Of a stretch of 42,637 nucleotides of DNA, positions 27,431 through 36,727 are shown piece after piece. The notes beneath the pieces are model-generated. The model did not search any database and was not told the origin of the DNA. It saw only the letters and a program-made list of their open reading frames with translations. Where the stretch lies: positions 1-42,637 of the forward strand of contig USFW01000012.1 in assembly GCA_900553985.1 (NCBI GenBank). Direction: 5' to 3'. Position 1 is the stretch's first letter, and every line of letters begins with the position of its first letter. The translations under genes were made by a program, and so were the position numbers. The stretch comes from an uncultured Clostridium sp. GTDB lineage: Bacteria > Bacillota > Clostridia > TANB77 > CAG-508.

Positions 27431-29902
27431 ATGACATATAATTTTACAAGTAGAGCAAAAAAAGCAATAGAGATTGCTAATAATGCTGCGATTGAGTTAG
27501 GACATAGATATATAGGAACAGAACATATTTTATATGGATTAGCAAAAGAAGGAAGTGGAGTAGCTTCAAAAGTTATAGAAAAACAAGGGATAACACCAGA
27601 AGATATATTAGATATAACAGTTGAATTAGTTGGAAGAGAAGAACCTATTGAAGAAACTTTAGGGTTCACACCTAGAACAAAAAGAGTTATAGAAAATGCA
27701 TTTATTGAAGCTAGAAAATTAGGCTATAACTATATAGGAACAGAACATATATTAATAGGTTTATTAAGAGAAGGAGATAGTATAGCAACTAGAATCTTAT
27801 TAGAACTAAATATAAATATTCCGAAGTTTTATGGAGAAATAATTAAAGTAATTAATGAAGGAGAAAATTTAAGTTCTAATAGTGAGAACAATTCTAATGC
27901 AAAGAAAGCAGGAAGTTATAATCAAACACCAACTTTAAATCAATTCGGAGAAGATTTAACTGAAAAAGCAAGACAAGGAAAATTAGATCCAATAATAGGA
28001 AGAAAAGAAGAAATAGAAAGAGTAATTCAAATTTTATCAAGAAGAACAAAAAATAATCCATGTTTAATAGGTGAGCCAGGAGTAGGAAAAACAGCAGTAG
28101 TAGAAGGGTTAGCAGAAAAAATAGTGACAGGAGATGTCCCAGAAATATTAAAAGATAAAAGAGTAGTAACTGTTGATATATCTAGCATGGTAGCTGGTGC
28201 AAAATATAGAGGAGACTTTGAAGAGAGAATAAAAAAAGCATTAGAAGAGGTAAAAAAAGCAGGAGATGTAATTTTATTTATAGATGAAATTCATACAATA
28301 GTAGGAGCTGGTTCAGCAGAAGGTGCAATAGATGCAGCAAATATTCTAAAGCCACTTTTAGCAAGAGGAGAAATACAATTAGTAGGAGCAACCACTTTAA
28401 ATGAATATAGAAAATTCATAGAAAAAGATTCAGCTCTTGAAAGAAGATTTAGTCCAGTAACAGTAAATGAGCCATCTGAAAAAGATACTATTTTAATTTT
28501 AAAAGGTATAAGAGATAAATATGAAGCTCATCATAATGTAAAAATAACAGATGAAGCAATAGAAGCAGCAGTAAAAATGTCTGTAAGATATATAAATGAT
28601 AGATTTTTACCAGATAAAGCTATTGACTTAATAGATGAAGCAGCATCAAAAGCTAGGTTAAAAACATATACAGAGCCAGACAGTTTAAAAGAGTTAGAAG
28701 AAGAAATTTCAAATGTAAGTAAAGATAAAGAAGAAGCAGTAAGAACACAAAAATTTGAAAAAGCAGCTAGTCTAAGAGATAAAGAAAAAGAATTAAAAGC
28801 AAAATATGAAAAAGAGCAAAAGAAATGGAAAAATAAAAATAATAAGGCAATAACAGATATTACAGAAGAAAATATAGCAGAAGTTATTGCAAGTTGGACT
28901 GGAATTCCAGCTAAGAAAATAACAGAAAATGAAAATGAAAAATTAAAAAACTTAGAGAAAAATTTACACCAAAGAGTTATAGGGCAAAACGAAGCTGTTG
29001 AAGCTGTTGCAAAAGCAATAAGAAGAGGCAGAGTTGGATTAAAAGACCCAAAAAGACCAATAGGTTCATTCCTATTTTTAGGACCAACAGGAGTAGGAAA
29101 AACAGAATTATCTAAAGCTTTAGCAGAATGCTTATTTGGAGATGAAAATGCAATTATTAGAATAGATATGTCTGAATATATGGAAGCACATTCAGTTTCT
29201 AAGTTAATAGGCTCTCCTCCAGGATATGTTGGATTTGATGAAGGTGGACAATTAACAGAAAAAATAAGAAGAAAACCATATTCAGTTGTATTATTTGATG
29301 AAATTGAAAAAGCTCATCCAGATGTTATGAATATGCTACTTCAAATTTTAGAAGATGGTAGACTAACAGATAGTCAAGGAAGAACAGTTAATTTTAAAAA
29401 TACAGTTATAATAATGACATCAAATATTGGAGCTAGATTAATTACTGATAAAAAATCATTAGGATTTACAGCAAATCCCCTAACTAAAGAAGAAAATAAA
29501 GAAGATGAAAAAGCTAAAAAAGAATATGAAGATACAAAAAAAGAAGTTATGGAAGCATTAAAAAGAGAATTAAGACCAGAATTTATAAATCGTATTGATG
29601 AAATAATTGTATTCCATAAATTAAATGATACAGAGATTGATAAAATTATAGATATCATGCTAGAAGAAGTAGTAAATAGGTTAAAAGAACAAAAAATTAA
29701 AATAGAGCTAGACCCTAAAGTTAAAAAATTAATTGCAAGTAAGGGAATAGACAAAAATTTTGGAGCAAGACCATTAAGAAGAACTATTCAAAATGTATTA
29801 GAAGATGTTTTGGCTGAAGAAATATTAGATGGAAAATTAGATAATGAAAAAGTAAATAAAATTAGTGCTGATAATGAAAAAATTATTGTCAAAAATAAAT
29901 AG
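27431..29902 (+). CDS. clpC: ClpC AAA+ unfoldase
   Basis: 823 residues from ATG 27431 (AAGGAAGG upstream). Two N-terminal Clp repeats (about 1-145; IGTEHILYGLAKEG and IGTEHILIGLLREG) bind phospho-Arg substrates and adaptors. AAA-1 has GEPGVGKTAVVEG (Walker A) and VILFIDEIHT. A UVR-bearing middle domain (FEKAASLRDKEKELKAKY) follows. AAA-2 has GPTGVGKTELSKALAE and FDEIEKAHPDV, then the C-terminal small domain. With ClpP it degrades marked proteins. It ends the CtsR operon. Confidence 0.98.
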   Translation: MTYNFTSRAKKAIEIANNAAIELGHRYIGTEHILYGLAKEGSGVASKVIEKQGITPEDILDITVELVGREEPIEETLGFTPRTKRVIENAFIEARKLGYNYIGTEHILIGLLREGDSIATRILLELNINIPKFYGEIIKVINEGENLSSNSENNSNAKKAGSYNQTPTLNQFGEDLTEKARQGKLDPIIGRKEEIERVIQILSRRTKNNPCLIGEPGVGKTAVVEGLAEKIVTGDVPEILKDKRVVTVDISSMVAGAKYRGDFEERIKKALEEVKKAGDVILFIDEIHTIVGAGSAEGAIDAANILKPLLARGEIQLVGATTLNEYRKFIEKDSALERRFSPVTVNEPSEKDTILILKGIRDKYEAHHNVKITDEAIEAAVKMSVRYINDRFLPDKAIDLIDEAASKARLKTYTEPDSLKELEEEISNVSKDKEEAVRTQKFEKAASLRDKEKELKAKYEKEQKKWKNKNNKAITDITEENIAEVIASWTGIPAKKITENENEKLKNLEKNLHQRVIGQNEAVEAVAKAIRRGRVGLKDPKRPIGSFLFLGPTGVGKTELSKALAECLFGDENAIIRIDMSEYMEAHSVSKLIGSPPGYVGFDEGGQLTEKIRRKPYSVVLFDEIEKAHPDVMNMLLQILEDGRLTDSQGRTVNFKNTVIIMTSNIGARLITDKKSLGFTANPLTKEENKEDEKAKKEYEDTKKEVMEALKRELRPEFINRIDEIIVFHKLNDTEIDKIIDIMLEEVVNRLKEQKIKIELDPKVKKLIASKGIDKNFGARPLRRTIQNVLEDVLAEEILDGKLDNEKVNKISADNEKIIVKNK

Positions 29903-29935
29903 GAATATATTAAGAAACTAATTAATACAATAGTT

Positions 29936-30020
29936 ATGGTTACAATTAATATTTTTATAATTATTTATTTTTCATACTTTTAGAGTGTTGAAATCTATGA
30001 AAAATAATAATTGTAACCAT
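29936..30020. repeat. 85-bp palindrome between clpC and groES
   Basis: ATGGTTACAATTA (29936-29948) is repeated inverted as TAATTGTAACCAT (30008-30020). An inner pair TTATTTTTCATA (29965-29976) / TATGAAAAATAA (29996-30007) continues the stem after a 16-nt bulge on the left arm. It may terminate the clpC operon, although no long T run follows, or it may be a small palindromic repeat element. Confidence 0.7.
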
Positions 30021-30056
30021 CTATGTGAATTTTATGTGAAAAAATAATAAATGCTA

Positions 30057-30085
30057 TTGACAATTAAAATAAAAGGGTATAAATT
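30057..30085 (+). promoter_or_regulatory. Promoter of groES-groEL
   Basis: TTGACA (30057-30062) and a -10 within TATAAATT (30078-30085), immediately followed by the CIRCE operator. Confidence 0.65.
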
Positions 30086-30086
30086 A

Positions 30087-30113
30087 TTAGCAGTCACATA
30101 GAAAGAGTGCTAA
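30087..30113 (+). promoter_or_regulatory. CIRCE element (HrcA operator)
   Basis: TTAGCAGTC, 9 nt, GAGTGCTAA. It differs from the perfect 9-9-9 consensus at one base in the left arm. It lies between promoter and groES, so HrcA should repress the chaperonin operon. Confidence 0.93.
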
Positions 30114-30132
30114 TAAAAAGGAGGTAATTTTA

Positions 30133-30414
30133 ATGATTAAACCATTAGGAAGTAGAGTATTAATTAAAATGAAAGAAGGCGAAGAAACAACAAAAAGTGG
30201 AATTATATTAACTCAAGCAGCACAAGAAAAACCACAAATTGCAGAAGTAATTGAAATTGGTAGTGGAGACATTATAGATGGAAAACCAGAAGCAATGATT
30301 GTAAAAAAAGGTGATAATGTAATTGTAAGTAAATATTCTGGAACAGAAGTAAAATATGAAGGTGAAGAATATTTAATAATAAAGCAAAATGATATTTTAG
30401 CAATCGTGGAATAG
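30133..30414 (+). CDS. groES: Co-chaperonin GroES
   Basis: A 93-residue Hsp10. IKPLGSRVLIKMKEGEETTKSGIIL includes the mobile loop. KKGDNVIVSKYSGTEVKYEGEEYLIIKQNDILAIVE matches the family's C-terminal half. It forms the heptameric lid for GroEL. AAGGAGG is upstream of ATG and groEL begins 72 nt later. Confidence 0.98.
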   Translation: MIKPLGSRVLIKMKEGEETTKSGIILTQAAQEKPQIAEVIEIGSGDIIDGKPEAMIVKKGDNVIVSKYSGTEVKYEGEEYLIIKQNDILAIVE

Positions 30415-30486
30415 AGATTAAATTTATAAAGTATATAAATTAGAAATATTTCAATAAAAAAGATAATGAAGGGAGTTTGATATAAA

Positions 30487-32124
30487 ATGGCAAAAGTTAT
30501 TAAATTTGGAGAAGATGCAAGAAAATCCTTAGTAGAAGGTGTAAATAAATTAGCAGACACAGTAAAAGTAACCTTAGGACCAAAAGGAAGAAATGTAGTA
30601 TTAGATAAAAGCTTTGGAGCACCACTTATAACTAACGATGGTGTTACAATAGCAAAAGAAATCGAATTAGAAGATAAATTTGAAAACATGGGAGCAAGAT
30701 TAGTTAAAGAAGTATCAACAAAAACTAATGATGTTGCAGGAGATGGAACTACAACAGCAACAGTTTTAGCTCAAAGTATGATAAAAGAAGGAGTAAAAAA
30801 TGTTGCAGCTGGAGCAGACCCTATGGCAATAAAAAGAGGTATTGATAAAGCAGTAAAAAGTGCAGTAGAAGGACTAAAAGGAATTAGTTCAGAAGTTAAT
30901 GGAAAAGAAGACATAGCAAGAGTTGCAAGTATTTCTGCAAATAATGAAGAAGTTGGAAATCTAATTGCAGAAGCTATGGAAAAAGTTTCAAAAGACGGAG
31001 TAATTACAATAGAAGAATCAAAAACTTCAAATACAGAATTAAATGTTGTTGAAGGAATGCAATTTGACAAAGGTTACTTATCACCATATATGGCAACTGA
31101 CACAGAAAAAATGGAAGCTATATTAGATAATCCATATATATTATTAACAGATAAAAAAATAAGCAATATACAAGAAATATTACCATTATTAGAAAGTTTA
31201 ATGCAAGAATCAGGAAAACTATTAATAGTTTGTGATGATATGGAAGGTGAAGCATTATCTACATTAATATTAAATAAATTAAGAGGAGTATTAAATGTAG
31301 TTGCAGTAAAAGCACCAGGATTTGGTGATAAGAGAAAAGCTATGTTAGAAGATATTGCAGTTTTAACAGGAGCAGAAGTTATTACATCAGATTTAGGACT
31401 AGAATTAAAAGATACAACAATAGAACAATTAGGAAGAGCAAAACAAGTTAAAGTACAAAAAGAAAATACAATAATAGTAGATGGAGCAGGAGACAAACAA
31501 CAAATAGCAGACAGAGTAGGGCAAATAAAAGCTCAAATAAATGAAACAAAGAGTGATTATGATAAAGAACAATTACAAGAAAGACTTGCTAAAATAGCAG
31601 GAGGAGTAGCTGTAATTGGAGTTGGAGCTGCAACAGAAGTTGAAATGAAAGACAAAAAATTAAGAATAGAAGATGCATTATCAGCAACAAAAGCAGCAGT
31701 AGAAGAAGGTATAGTTTCAGGAGGAGGAACAGCATTATTAAATGTAATTCCAGAAGTAGAAAAATTAGTAAATAGCTTAGAAGGAGGAGAACAACTAGGA
31801 GCAAAAATAGTATTAAAAGCCCTAGAAGAACCAGCTAAACAAATATCTATAAATGCAGGACTAGAACCAGCAGTTATAGTAGAAAAAATAAAACATGAAA
31901 AAGTAGGAATAGGATTTGATGCTTCTTCAGAAACATATGTAGACATGAAAAAAGCAGGAATAGTAGACCCAACAAAAGTAACAAGAAGTGCATTACAAAA
32001 TGCAGCATCAATAGCTTCAATGGTATTAACAACAGAAAGCTTAGTTACAGATGCCCCAGAGCCAAAATCATGTAATTGTGGAGGACATGAAGGAATGCCT
32101 GGTGGAATGGAAGGAATGTATTAG
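30487..32124 (+). CDS. groEL: Chaperonin GroEL
   Basis: A 545-residue Hsp60. VTLGPKGRNVVLDKSFGAPLITNDGVTIAKEIEL at the N-terminus, VAGDGTTTATVLAQ (ATPase Asp), and AAVEEGIVSGGGTALL in the C-terminal equatorial domain are diagnostic. The flexible tail is shorter in Met than usual: GGHEGMPGGMEGMY, preceded by CNC. It folds non-native proteins with GroES. Length and motifs are complete. Confidence 0.99.
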   Translation: MAKVIKFGEDARKSLVEGVNKLADTVKVTLGPKGRNVVLDKSFGAPLITNDGVTIAKEIELEDKFENMGARLVKEVSTKTNDVAGDGTTTATVLAQSMIKEGVKNVAAGADPMAIKRGIDKAVKSAVEGLKGISSEVNGKEDIARVASISANNEEVGNLIAEAMEKVSKDGVITIEESKTSNTELNVVEGMQFDKGYLSPYMATDTEKMEAILDNPYILLTDKKISNIQEILPLLESLMQESGKLLIVCDDMEGEALSTLILNKLRGVLNVVAVKAPGFGDKRKAMLEDIAVLTGAEVITSDLGLELKDTTIEQLGRAKQVKVQKENTIIVDGAGDKQQIADRVGQIKAQINETKSDYDKEQLQERLAKIAGGVAVIGVGAATEVEMKDKKLRIEDALSATKAAVEEGIVSGGGTALLNVIPEVEKLVNSLEGGEQLGAKIVLKALEEPAKQISINAGLEPAVIVEKIKHEKVGIGFDASSETYVDMKKAGIVDPTKVTRSALQNAASIASMVLTTESLVTDAPEPKSCNCGGHEGMPGGMEGMY

Positions 32125-32158
32125 AATATAATTAATAGTTAATATTTAAAATACAGAT

Positions 32159-32206
32159 AAAAAATATCGAGAAATATACTTTATATATTTTTTGATATTT
32201 TTTATC
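32159..32206 (+). terminator. Terminator after groEL
   Basis: A near-perfect 20-bp stem from 32159-32178 to 32184-32203 (A-rich left arm, T-rich right arm, two wobble pairs) with a 5-nt loop. Confidence 0.8.
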
Positions 32207-32359
32207 GTATAGAAAAAACCATATTTTATCTTGATACTATATAAGATTTTTTTCGTATATAACAAGTAAAAATTACCTTAAAAAATTACCTGTGATAGCT
32301 TTGTTTGTACAATTTTGCTACTTTTCTTGTTTTAGAATGAATAACAATAAAAAAGAAAA

Positions 32360-32450
32360 GCCCGGTATTTTAATTTTAGAGTTATAAAAAACTAATTTAT
32401 AAAATTTTAAAATTAGAATATACTATAAATTAAAATAAAAGGGCAATTTT
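32360..32450. other. Long AT-rich hairpin downstream of the small Cys/Gly gene
   Basis: GCCC (32360-32363) and GGGC (32441-32444) close a long stem whose arms continue as ATTTTAATTT and AAATTAAAAT. It is followed by AATTTTTAT. It may end transcription from either side. The rest of the 32207-32519 gap holds no gene that I can see. Confidence 0.45.
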
Positions 32451-32519
32451 TATATGTCATATAATATTTTAGTAGAAATATGAATATATTATCATATTTC
32501 TACCATATTTAGTTGAGGA

Positions 32520-32636
32520 TTAGCAACATCCTCCTCTGTTACCACCACAGCAACAACATAATAATAATATAAGGATTATAATCCAGCAGCAGTCATCTCC
32601 AAATCCGAATCCACCGCATCCTCTGTTTTCTGGCAT
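32520..32636 (-). CDS. 38-residue Cys/Gly-rich membrane miniprotein
   Basis: A very small gene with a strong AAGGAGG site 8 nt before ATG on the minus strand. Residues 1-15 are Gly-rich (GCGGFGFGDD). A hydrophobic helix of about 9 residues (WIIILILLL) is flanked by CC before and CCCC after, and the end is GGNRGGCC. Eight Cys in 38 residues suggest a lipid- or metal-linked, or cross-linked, spore or envelope peptide. Similar tiny Gly/hydrophobic proteins (YjcZ-like) are spore-associated in Bacillota, but Cys-rich forms are not something I can assign. Confidence 0.7.
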   Translation of the reverse strand: MPENRGCGGFGFGDDCCWIIILILLLCCCCGGNRGGCC

Positions 32637-32865
32637 AGTCTAGACCTCCTTCCTTATAAAAGATATGTTTTGTTTTTCTTTTTCTTATCTTCTGTATGGT
32701 ATATAATATGTAATTTATAAAAAGTTGTTACAAATAAAAAAATAAAACAATAAAAAATTAAAAAAATTTCAAAAAACTGAAAAACTAAAAAAGTTGATTT
32801 ATCAGTACTTACGCGGACTTTTATAAAAAAATTATAAAAAAATTAAAAAAAATTCAAAAAATGTA

Positions 32866-32894
32866 TTGACAAGTTGGAAGAAATCTTGTATACT
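32866..32894 (+). promoter_or_regulatory. Strong promoter of the tRNA cluster
   Basis: TTGACA (32866-32871), 17 nt, TATACT (32889-32894), 20 nt upstream of tRNA-Val. Confidence 0.85.
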
Positions 32895-32914
32895 AAGTCA
32901 TGTCGAAAGGACAT

Positions 32915-32990
32915 GGTCGCTTAGCTCAGCTGGGAGAGCATCTGCCTTACAAGCAGGGGGTCACAGGTTCGAGCCCTGTAGCGACCACCA
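32915..32990 (+). tRNA. tRNA-Val(UAC)
   Basis: 76 nt with encoded CCA. Acceptor GGTCGCT/AGCGACC; anticodon loop CTTACAA gives anticodon TAC. Confidence 0.97.
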
Positions 32991-32999
32991 TGTTTTTAC

Positions 33000-33076
33000 G
33001 GCCCGGTAGTTCAGTTGGTTAGAACGCTAGCCTGTCACGCTAGAGGTCGACGGTTCGAGCCCGTTCCGGGTCGCCA
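33000..33076 (+). tRNA. tRNA-Asp(GUC)
   Basis: 77 nt with encoded CCA. Acceptor GGCCCGG/CCGGGTC with one G-T pair; anticodon loop CTGTCAC gives anticodon GTC. Confidence 0.97.
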
Positions 33077-33128
33077 TTTTTTTATTTATTAAAGAAAGGC
33101 TTAAAAAATTTTCTAGATAATAGAAAAT

Positions 33129-33204
<76 letters not shown>

Positions 33205-33207
33205 AGT

Positions 33208-33246
33208 AACAACTTATAGACTATAAAGTTTATAGGTTGTTTTTTT
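33208..33246 (+). terminator. Terminator of the tRNA cluster
   Basis: AACAACTTATA / TATAGGTTGTT stem (one G-T pair), followed by TTTTTTT. Confidence 0.85.
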
Positions 33247-33306
33247 GTTGTATATAAAGTTGAATAGTTATCCTACAAAAAAGAAACAAATTTTCGTAAA
33301 AAACTA

Positions 33307-33335
33307 TTGCGATAGATATAGAATTGTAATATAAT
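33307..33335 (+). promoter_or_regulatory. Promoter of the DinD-like remnant
   Basis: TTGCGA (33307-33312) and TATAAT (33330-33335), spacer 17 nt. Confidence 0.6.
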
Positions 33336-33366
33336 GGAAATTGATAAGGAATGGAGATGGTGTAAA

Positions 33367-33868
33367 ATGAAACAATTTAAAACAAATAATAATCAAACAT
33401 TTGAGGAGATAAAACATATCGATGAGAATGGCATTGAATTTTGGTATGCTAGAGATTTACAAAAAGTTCTAGATTACAAAGAATGGAAAAAATTTGACGG
33501 AGTAATAGAAAAAGCAAAAAAAGCATGCGAAAATAGTAATATCAATAGTTCAGACCATTTTGTCGGAGCCGACAAAATGGTGGTGATAGGGTCAGGAGTG
33601 AAAAGGACACAAATAGATTACAAATTAACTCGTTATGCTTGTTATTTAATAGCACAAAATGGAGATAGTAGAAAAAGAGTTGTTGCTCTTGCCCAAACAT
33701 ACTTTGCAATTCAAACTAGAAAACAAGAAATTAGTGAGAAAGAATATTGCTTACTTACAGAGGAAGAAAAGAGGTGGAACTATGCCAGAAGATTTACCTA
33801 CACCTGAAAAGAGCTTAAAGCAATTAGAAAAAGAAAAAACAATAAGCTTAAGTGAAAAACAAAAATGA
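33367..33868 (+). pseudogene. Truncated DinD/BRO-N-like gene with an internal deletion
   Basis: The first part (from ATG 33367) reads as DinD: FEEIKHIDENGIEFWYARDLQKVLDY, SSDHFVGADKMV, YKLTRYACYLIAQNGDSRK, and IQTRKQEISEKEY. After EEEKR the frame breaks at about 33771, and the next frame gives GGTMPEDLPTPEKSLKQLEKE, the normal DinD C-terminus. DinD proteins are about 270-280 residues; the two parts here sum to only about 165. Roughly 100 residues are missing, so a deletion plus a frame change is the simplest reading. The codon at the junction is AGG, which is an ordinary Arg codon elsewhere, so this is not the CGG pattern. The intact family is associated with DNA damage and phage-like elements. 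Confidence 0.8.
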
Positions 33869-33897
33869 AAACCGAAGACTATTTTTCTTCGGTTTTC
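33867..33897. terminator. Bidirectional terminator overlapping the acyl-CoA synthetase 3' end
   Basis: GAAAACCGAAGA (33867-33878) / TCTTCGGTTTTC (33886-33897), loop 7 nt. The right arm encodes the last residues of the minus-strand gene. Confidence 0.75.
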
Positions 33898-35642
33898 ATA
33901 TTATCTCCATACCTCTTAATTTTCTGAGTAGTAGTTTTCTCGAACTCTTTATCCCTAATAATAAAACTCTTTATATGTTTATAATTAGGTAATTTCTTAT
34001 TAACATTAGAAACCACATCTGAAATAACTTTTTTAATTTCAGCAGTAGTAGGAACACTACTTTTTAAATATTCAGAAATAGCTTCAAGATTAGGATAAAT
34101 TTGAGCATTTATATATGTTTCATCATCATCTTCTTTTTGAATACCTAGAACAAGAGCTTCAGAAATTAGAGGACTAGTATTTAAATAATGTTCAACTTCT
34201 TCTGGATAAATATTTTTACCATTTTTAGTAACAATAACACTTTTGCATCTACCGGTAATATATAAATATCCATTTTCATCAATTTTTCCTAAATCACCTG
34301 TATAGAACCAACCATCTTTTAAAACTTTTTTAGTTTCTTCTTCATTATTATAATATCCAAGCATTACATTAGGACCTTTTACAATAATTTCACCAACACC
34401 TTCTTCATTAGGATTGTTAATCTTATATTCAACATTTGGTATAGGTAATCCAACTGAATCATCTTTTTGGAAAAAGTCAGTATTTCCTGCAACTAAAGGA
34501 GAACATTCAGTTAATCCATAACCTTGAAGTGTGTTTAAACTTAAACTCCTAAAATCAGATATAATATCTGGATTTACAGAAGCAGCTCCAACAATAAATA
34601 CTCTTAATCTTCCACCTAAAGTATTCTTAACTTTGTTTTTAACAATTTTTTTCATAAAGAAAGGTAATTCCATAAAAGGATTTTCAGAAGTGTCTTTTTT
34701 AGCATATTTTTTAGGCAATGATTTGTTCATATTTTTTACTATTGTTTTATGTAATTTCTCTAAAAGTAATGGTACACATAGAATTACAGAAGGATGAAAT
34801 TCAGACATATTTTTAGCAATATAACGTAATCCTTCACAATGAGCAATACTTGCACCACTATATATAGGTAATAAAAATCCTATTGTACATTCATATGTAT
34901 GGTGAAGAGGTAAAACAGAGAAGAATAAATCACTTCTTTTTACTTTAACAATACCATATGTAGAACATATATCAGAGCAAATATTTCTTTGAGAAAGACA
35001 AACACCTTTTGCATTTCCAGTAGTTCCAGAAGTAAATAATAAAATTCTCATTTCATCTGGGTCAATTGTTATATCATCAAATTCTTTAAAACCATTTAAA
35101 TAGTCATCTTTTCCTAAAGTTTTAAATTTGTCAAAAACAAATTCATTATTATTTAATTTATTTTTATCCTCAAAATATACAAAAATAGTATTTTTATTAT
35201 TTAATTTATTAGCATTATTAACAATATCTTCAGATATTGGTTTTAAGTTTTTGTCATTTCCTAAAATGCAATCTGCATTAGAAACATTCATAAAATTAAT
35301 AACATCATCAGTATGAAGCTCTTTATCTATTGGAACAACTACTCCAACGATAGAAGCAGCTAAATAAGAAACACACCAATTATAGCTGTTTTGACCAATA
35401 ACTGCGATTTTTTTATTTAATAATCCTTTTTTTATTAAACTTGTCCCTAAATAAACAACATCATTTTTAAATTCTTCATATTTGATTGAATATATTTTTC
35501 CTTCACTATCTTTTACTTTAAATGCAGTTCTTGAACGATAATTTTTAGCTGAATTATATAACATATCTTTAAAATTTGTTACTTCTTCAGTTTTGTGATA
35601 TTTTAATTTTAGTCTTTCTGCATCTGTTAAATTCTTTTTCAT
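33879..35642 (-). CDS. AMP-binding long-chain acyl-CoA synthetase-like enzyme
   Basis: 587 residues of the ANL superfamily. Key motifs are LLFTSGTTGNAKGVCLSQRN (P-loop-like AMP motif), LQGYGLTECSPLVAGN (adenylate motif), GWFYTGDLGKIDENGYLYITGR (hinge with Asp and Arg), and VTKNGKNIYPEEVE (C-terminal catalytic Lys region). It probably activates fatty acids to acyl-AMP/CoA at the membrane. Chain length cannot be read. AAGGAATG precedes ATG. It stands alone on the minus strand. Confidence 0.92.
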   Translation of the reverse strand: MKKNLTDAERLKLKYHKTEEVTNFKDMLYNSAKNYRSRTAFKVKDSEGKIYSIKYEEFKNDVVYLGTSLIKKGLLNKKIAVIGQNSYNWCVSYLAASIVGVVVPIDKELHTDDVINFMNVSNADCILGNDKNLKPISEDIVNNANKLNNKNTIFVYFEDKNKLNNNEFVFDKFKTLGKDDYLNGFKEFDDITIDPDEMRILLFTSGTTGNAKGVCLSQRNICSDICSTYGIVKVKRSDLFFSVLPLHHTYECTIGFLLPIYSGASIAHCEGLRYIAKNMSEFHPSVILCVPLLLEKLHKTIVKNMNKSLPKKYAKKDTSENPFMELPFFMKKIVKNKVKNTLGGRLRVFIVGAASVNPDIISDFRSLSLNTLQGYGLTECSPLVAGNTDFFQKDDSVGLPIPNVEYKINNPNEEGVGEIIVKGPNVMLGYYNNEEETKKVLKDGWFYTGDLGKIDENGYLYITGRCKSVIVTKNGKNIYPEEVEHYLNTSPLISEALVLGIQKEDDDETYINAQIYPNLEAISEYLKSSVPTTAEIKKVISDVVSNVNKKLPNYKHIKSFIIRDKEFEKTTTQKIKRYGDNMKTEEK

Positions 35643-35792
35643 AAAAAGTTCATTCCTTGTATAATATATTTAGGTTTTTAATAAAGGCTTTACCTATAAA
35701 CCTATTGCCTCAATAATTGTATTCATTTTTGTGACTAAAAGTGCACAGATTAATGAAAAATTTTTGTTTTCTTTCAAACTTATGCTCTTAAT

Positions 35793-36590
35793 TTAATCAT
35801 AACGATAAAATTTGTAATCAACATCTTTAGTTAATTTGATATTTCCATTTGTGATAAGATTTTCATTATCTTGCAAAAGTATTCCTACAAAAACAGTAGT
35901 TTTAAAATTTTGATTTAGATTGTTAGTTATATTTATATCAAAAGATAAATTGCAATTAATTGAATTTAAGTCAATATTGCATTTTTTTAATAAACTACCA
36001 TCATAAGTAATAGGAGATGATGTATCAGTAATAGTATAATCTGATTTAATATTTTTATTAACATAACTTAAAGTGATAGGATTAGCTAAATTATTAAATA
36101 ATGTTGGTGTGTTTAAGTCGGTCGTATCTTCAGAGGTTATATTAAAATTTAAAGTATCAGTTATAATATTATTGTCATCAACATCACTTTTTGCAAAATT
36201 ATTTATACTTTTAAAATATAAATTAGGCTCTCCAATAGAAGGAGGGAAGTCAAATTTTATATTGTTTATTGAAACACTTTTTAATGTATTTTCTAAAGTA
36301 TGTTCATGATTAGTGTTTTTTATAAAAATAGCCATGTCAGTATATTGATAAAGATTTTCAATGGTAAAATTAGTAGCTGAACTTGTTTTTGTTTTTGAAT
36401 CAGCACTACTGAACATTACTATTTTATCAATTGTAAAAATAGTATTTTTATTTTTATCTGCAAAAGGTAAATATGCATCTTCAAAATTTTTCTTAATTAT
36501 GATTTTTTGAAAAACTACATATGTCAGTAATAAAAAAATTAAAAATAAAAACATTACTATACAAAATAAAAGTTTTTTTCTATTTTTCAT
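35793..36590 (-). CDS. Membrane-anchored exported protein of unknown function
   Basis: 265 residues. A Lys-rich start and one hydrophobic helix (about 7-28) act as a signal anchor. The rest is an extracytoplasmic, Asn/Thr/Asp-rich beta-type domain with no motif I know. It may be a lipoprotein-like or Ig-like ectodomain; no Cys is placed for lipidation. Its neighbour on the plus strand is a wall hydrolase. Confidence 0.65.
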   Translation of the reverse strand: MKNRKKLLFCIVMFLFLIFLLLTYVVFQKIIIKKNFEDAYLPFADKNKNTIFTIDKIVMFSSADSKTKTSSATNFTIENLYQYTDMAIFIKNTNHEHTLENTLKSVSINNIKFDFPPSIGEPNLYFKSINNFAKSDVDDNNIITDTLNFNITSEDTTDLNTPTLFNNLANPITLSYVNKNIKSDYTITDTSSPITYDGSLLKKCNIDLNSINCNLSFDINITNNLNQNFKTTVFVGILLQDNENLITNGNIKLTKDVDYKFYRYD

Positions 36591-36682
36591 AGTTCCTCCT
36601 TTGTAACAAATATATAATAGTATAAAATTGTAATAAAATCAATAGCTTCGAACAGTGGTTATAATATTTCCAGAAATTAAAA

Positions 36683-36711
36683 TTGACAAAAATAGACACA
36701 AAGGTTAAAAT
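36683..36711 (+). promoter_or_regulatory. Promoter of the wall hydrolase gene
   Basis: TTGACA (36683-36688) and TAAAAT (36706-36711), 17 nt apart. The TTG of an upstream in-frame start is part of this -35, which supports ATG 36728 as the true start. Confidence 0.65.
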
Positions 36712-36727
36712 TATATTGGGTGATATT

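Noticed and set aside
33772..33774. AGG as a second +1 signal, because the DinD-like frame changes at AGG
   Set aside because: AGG is read as ordinary Arg at a conserved position in the prenyl synthase (GGKRLRP, 8110) and elsewhere, and the DinD remnant also lacks about 100 internal residues, so a deletion explains it.
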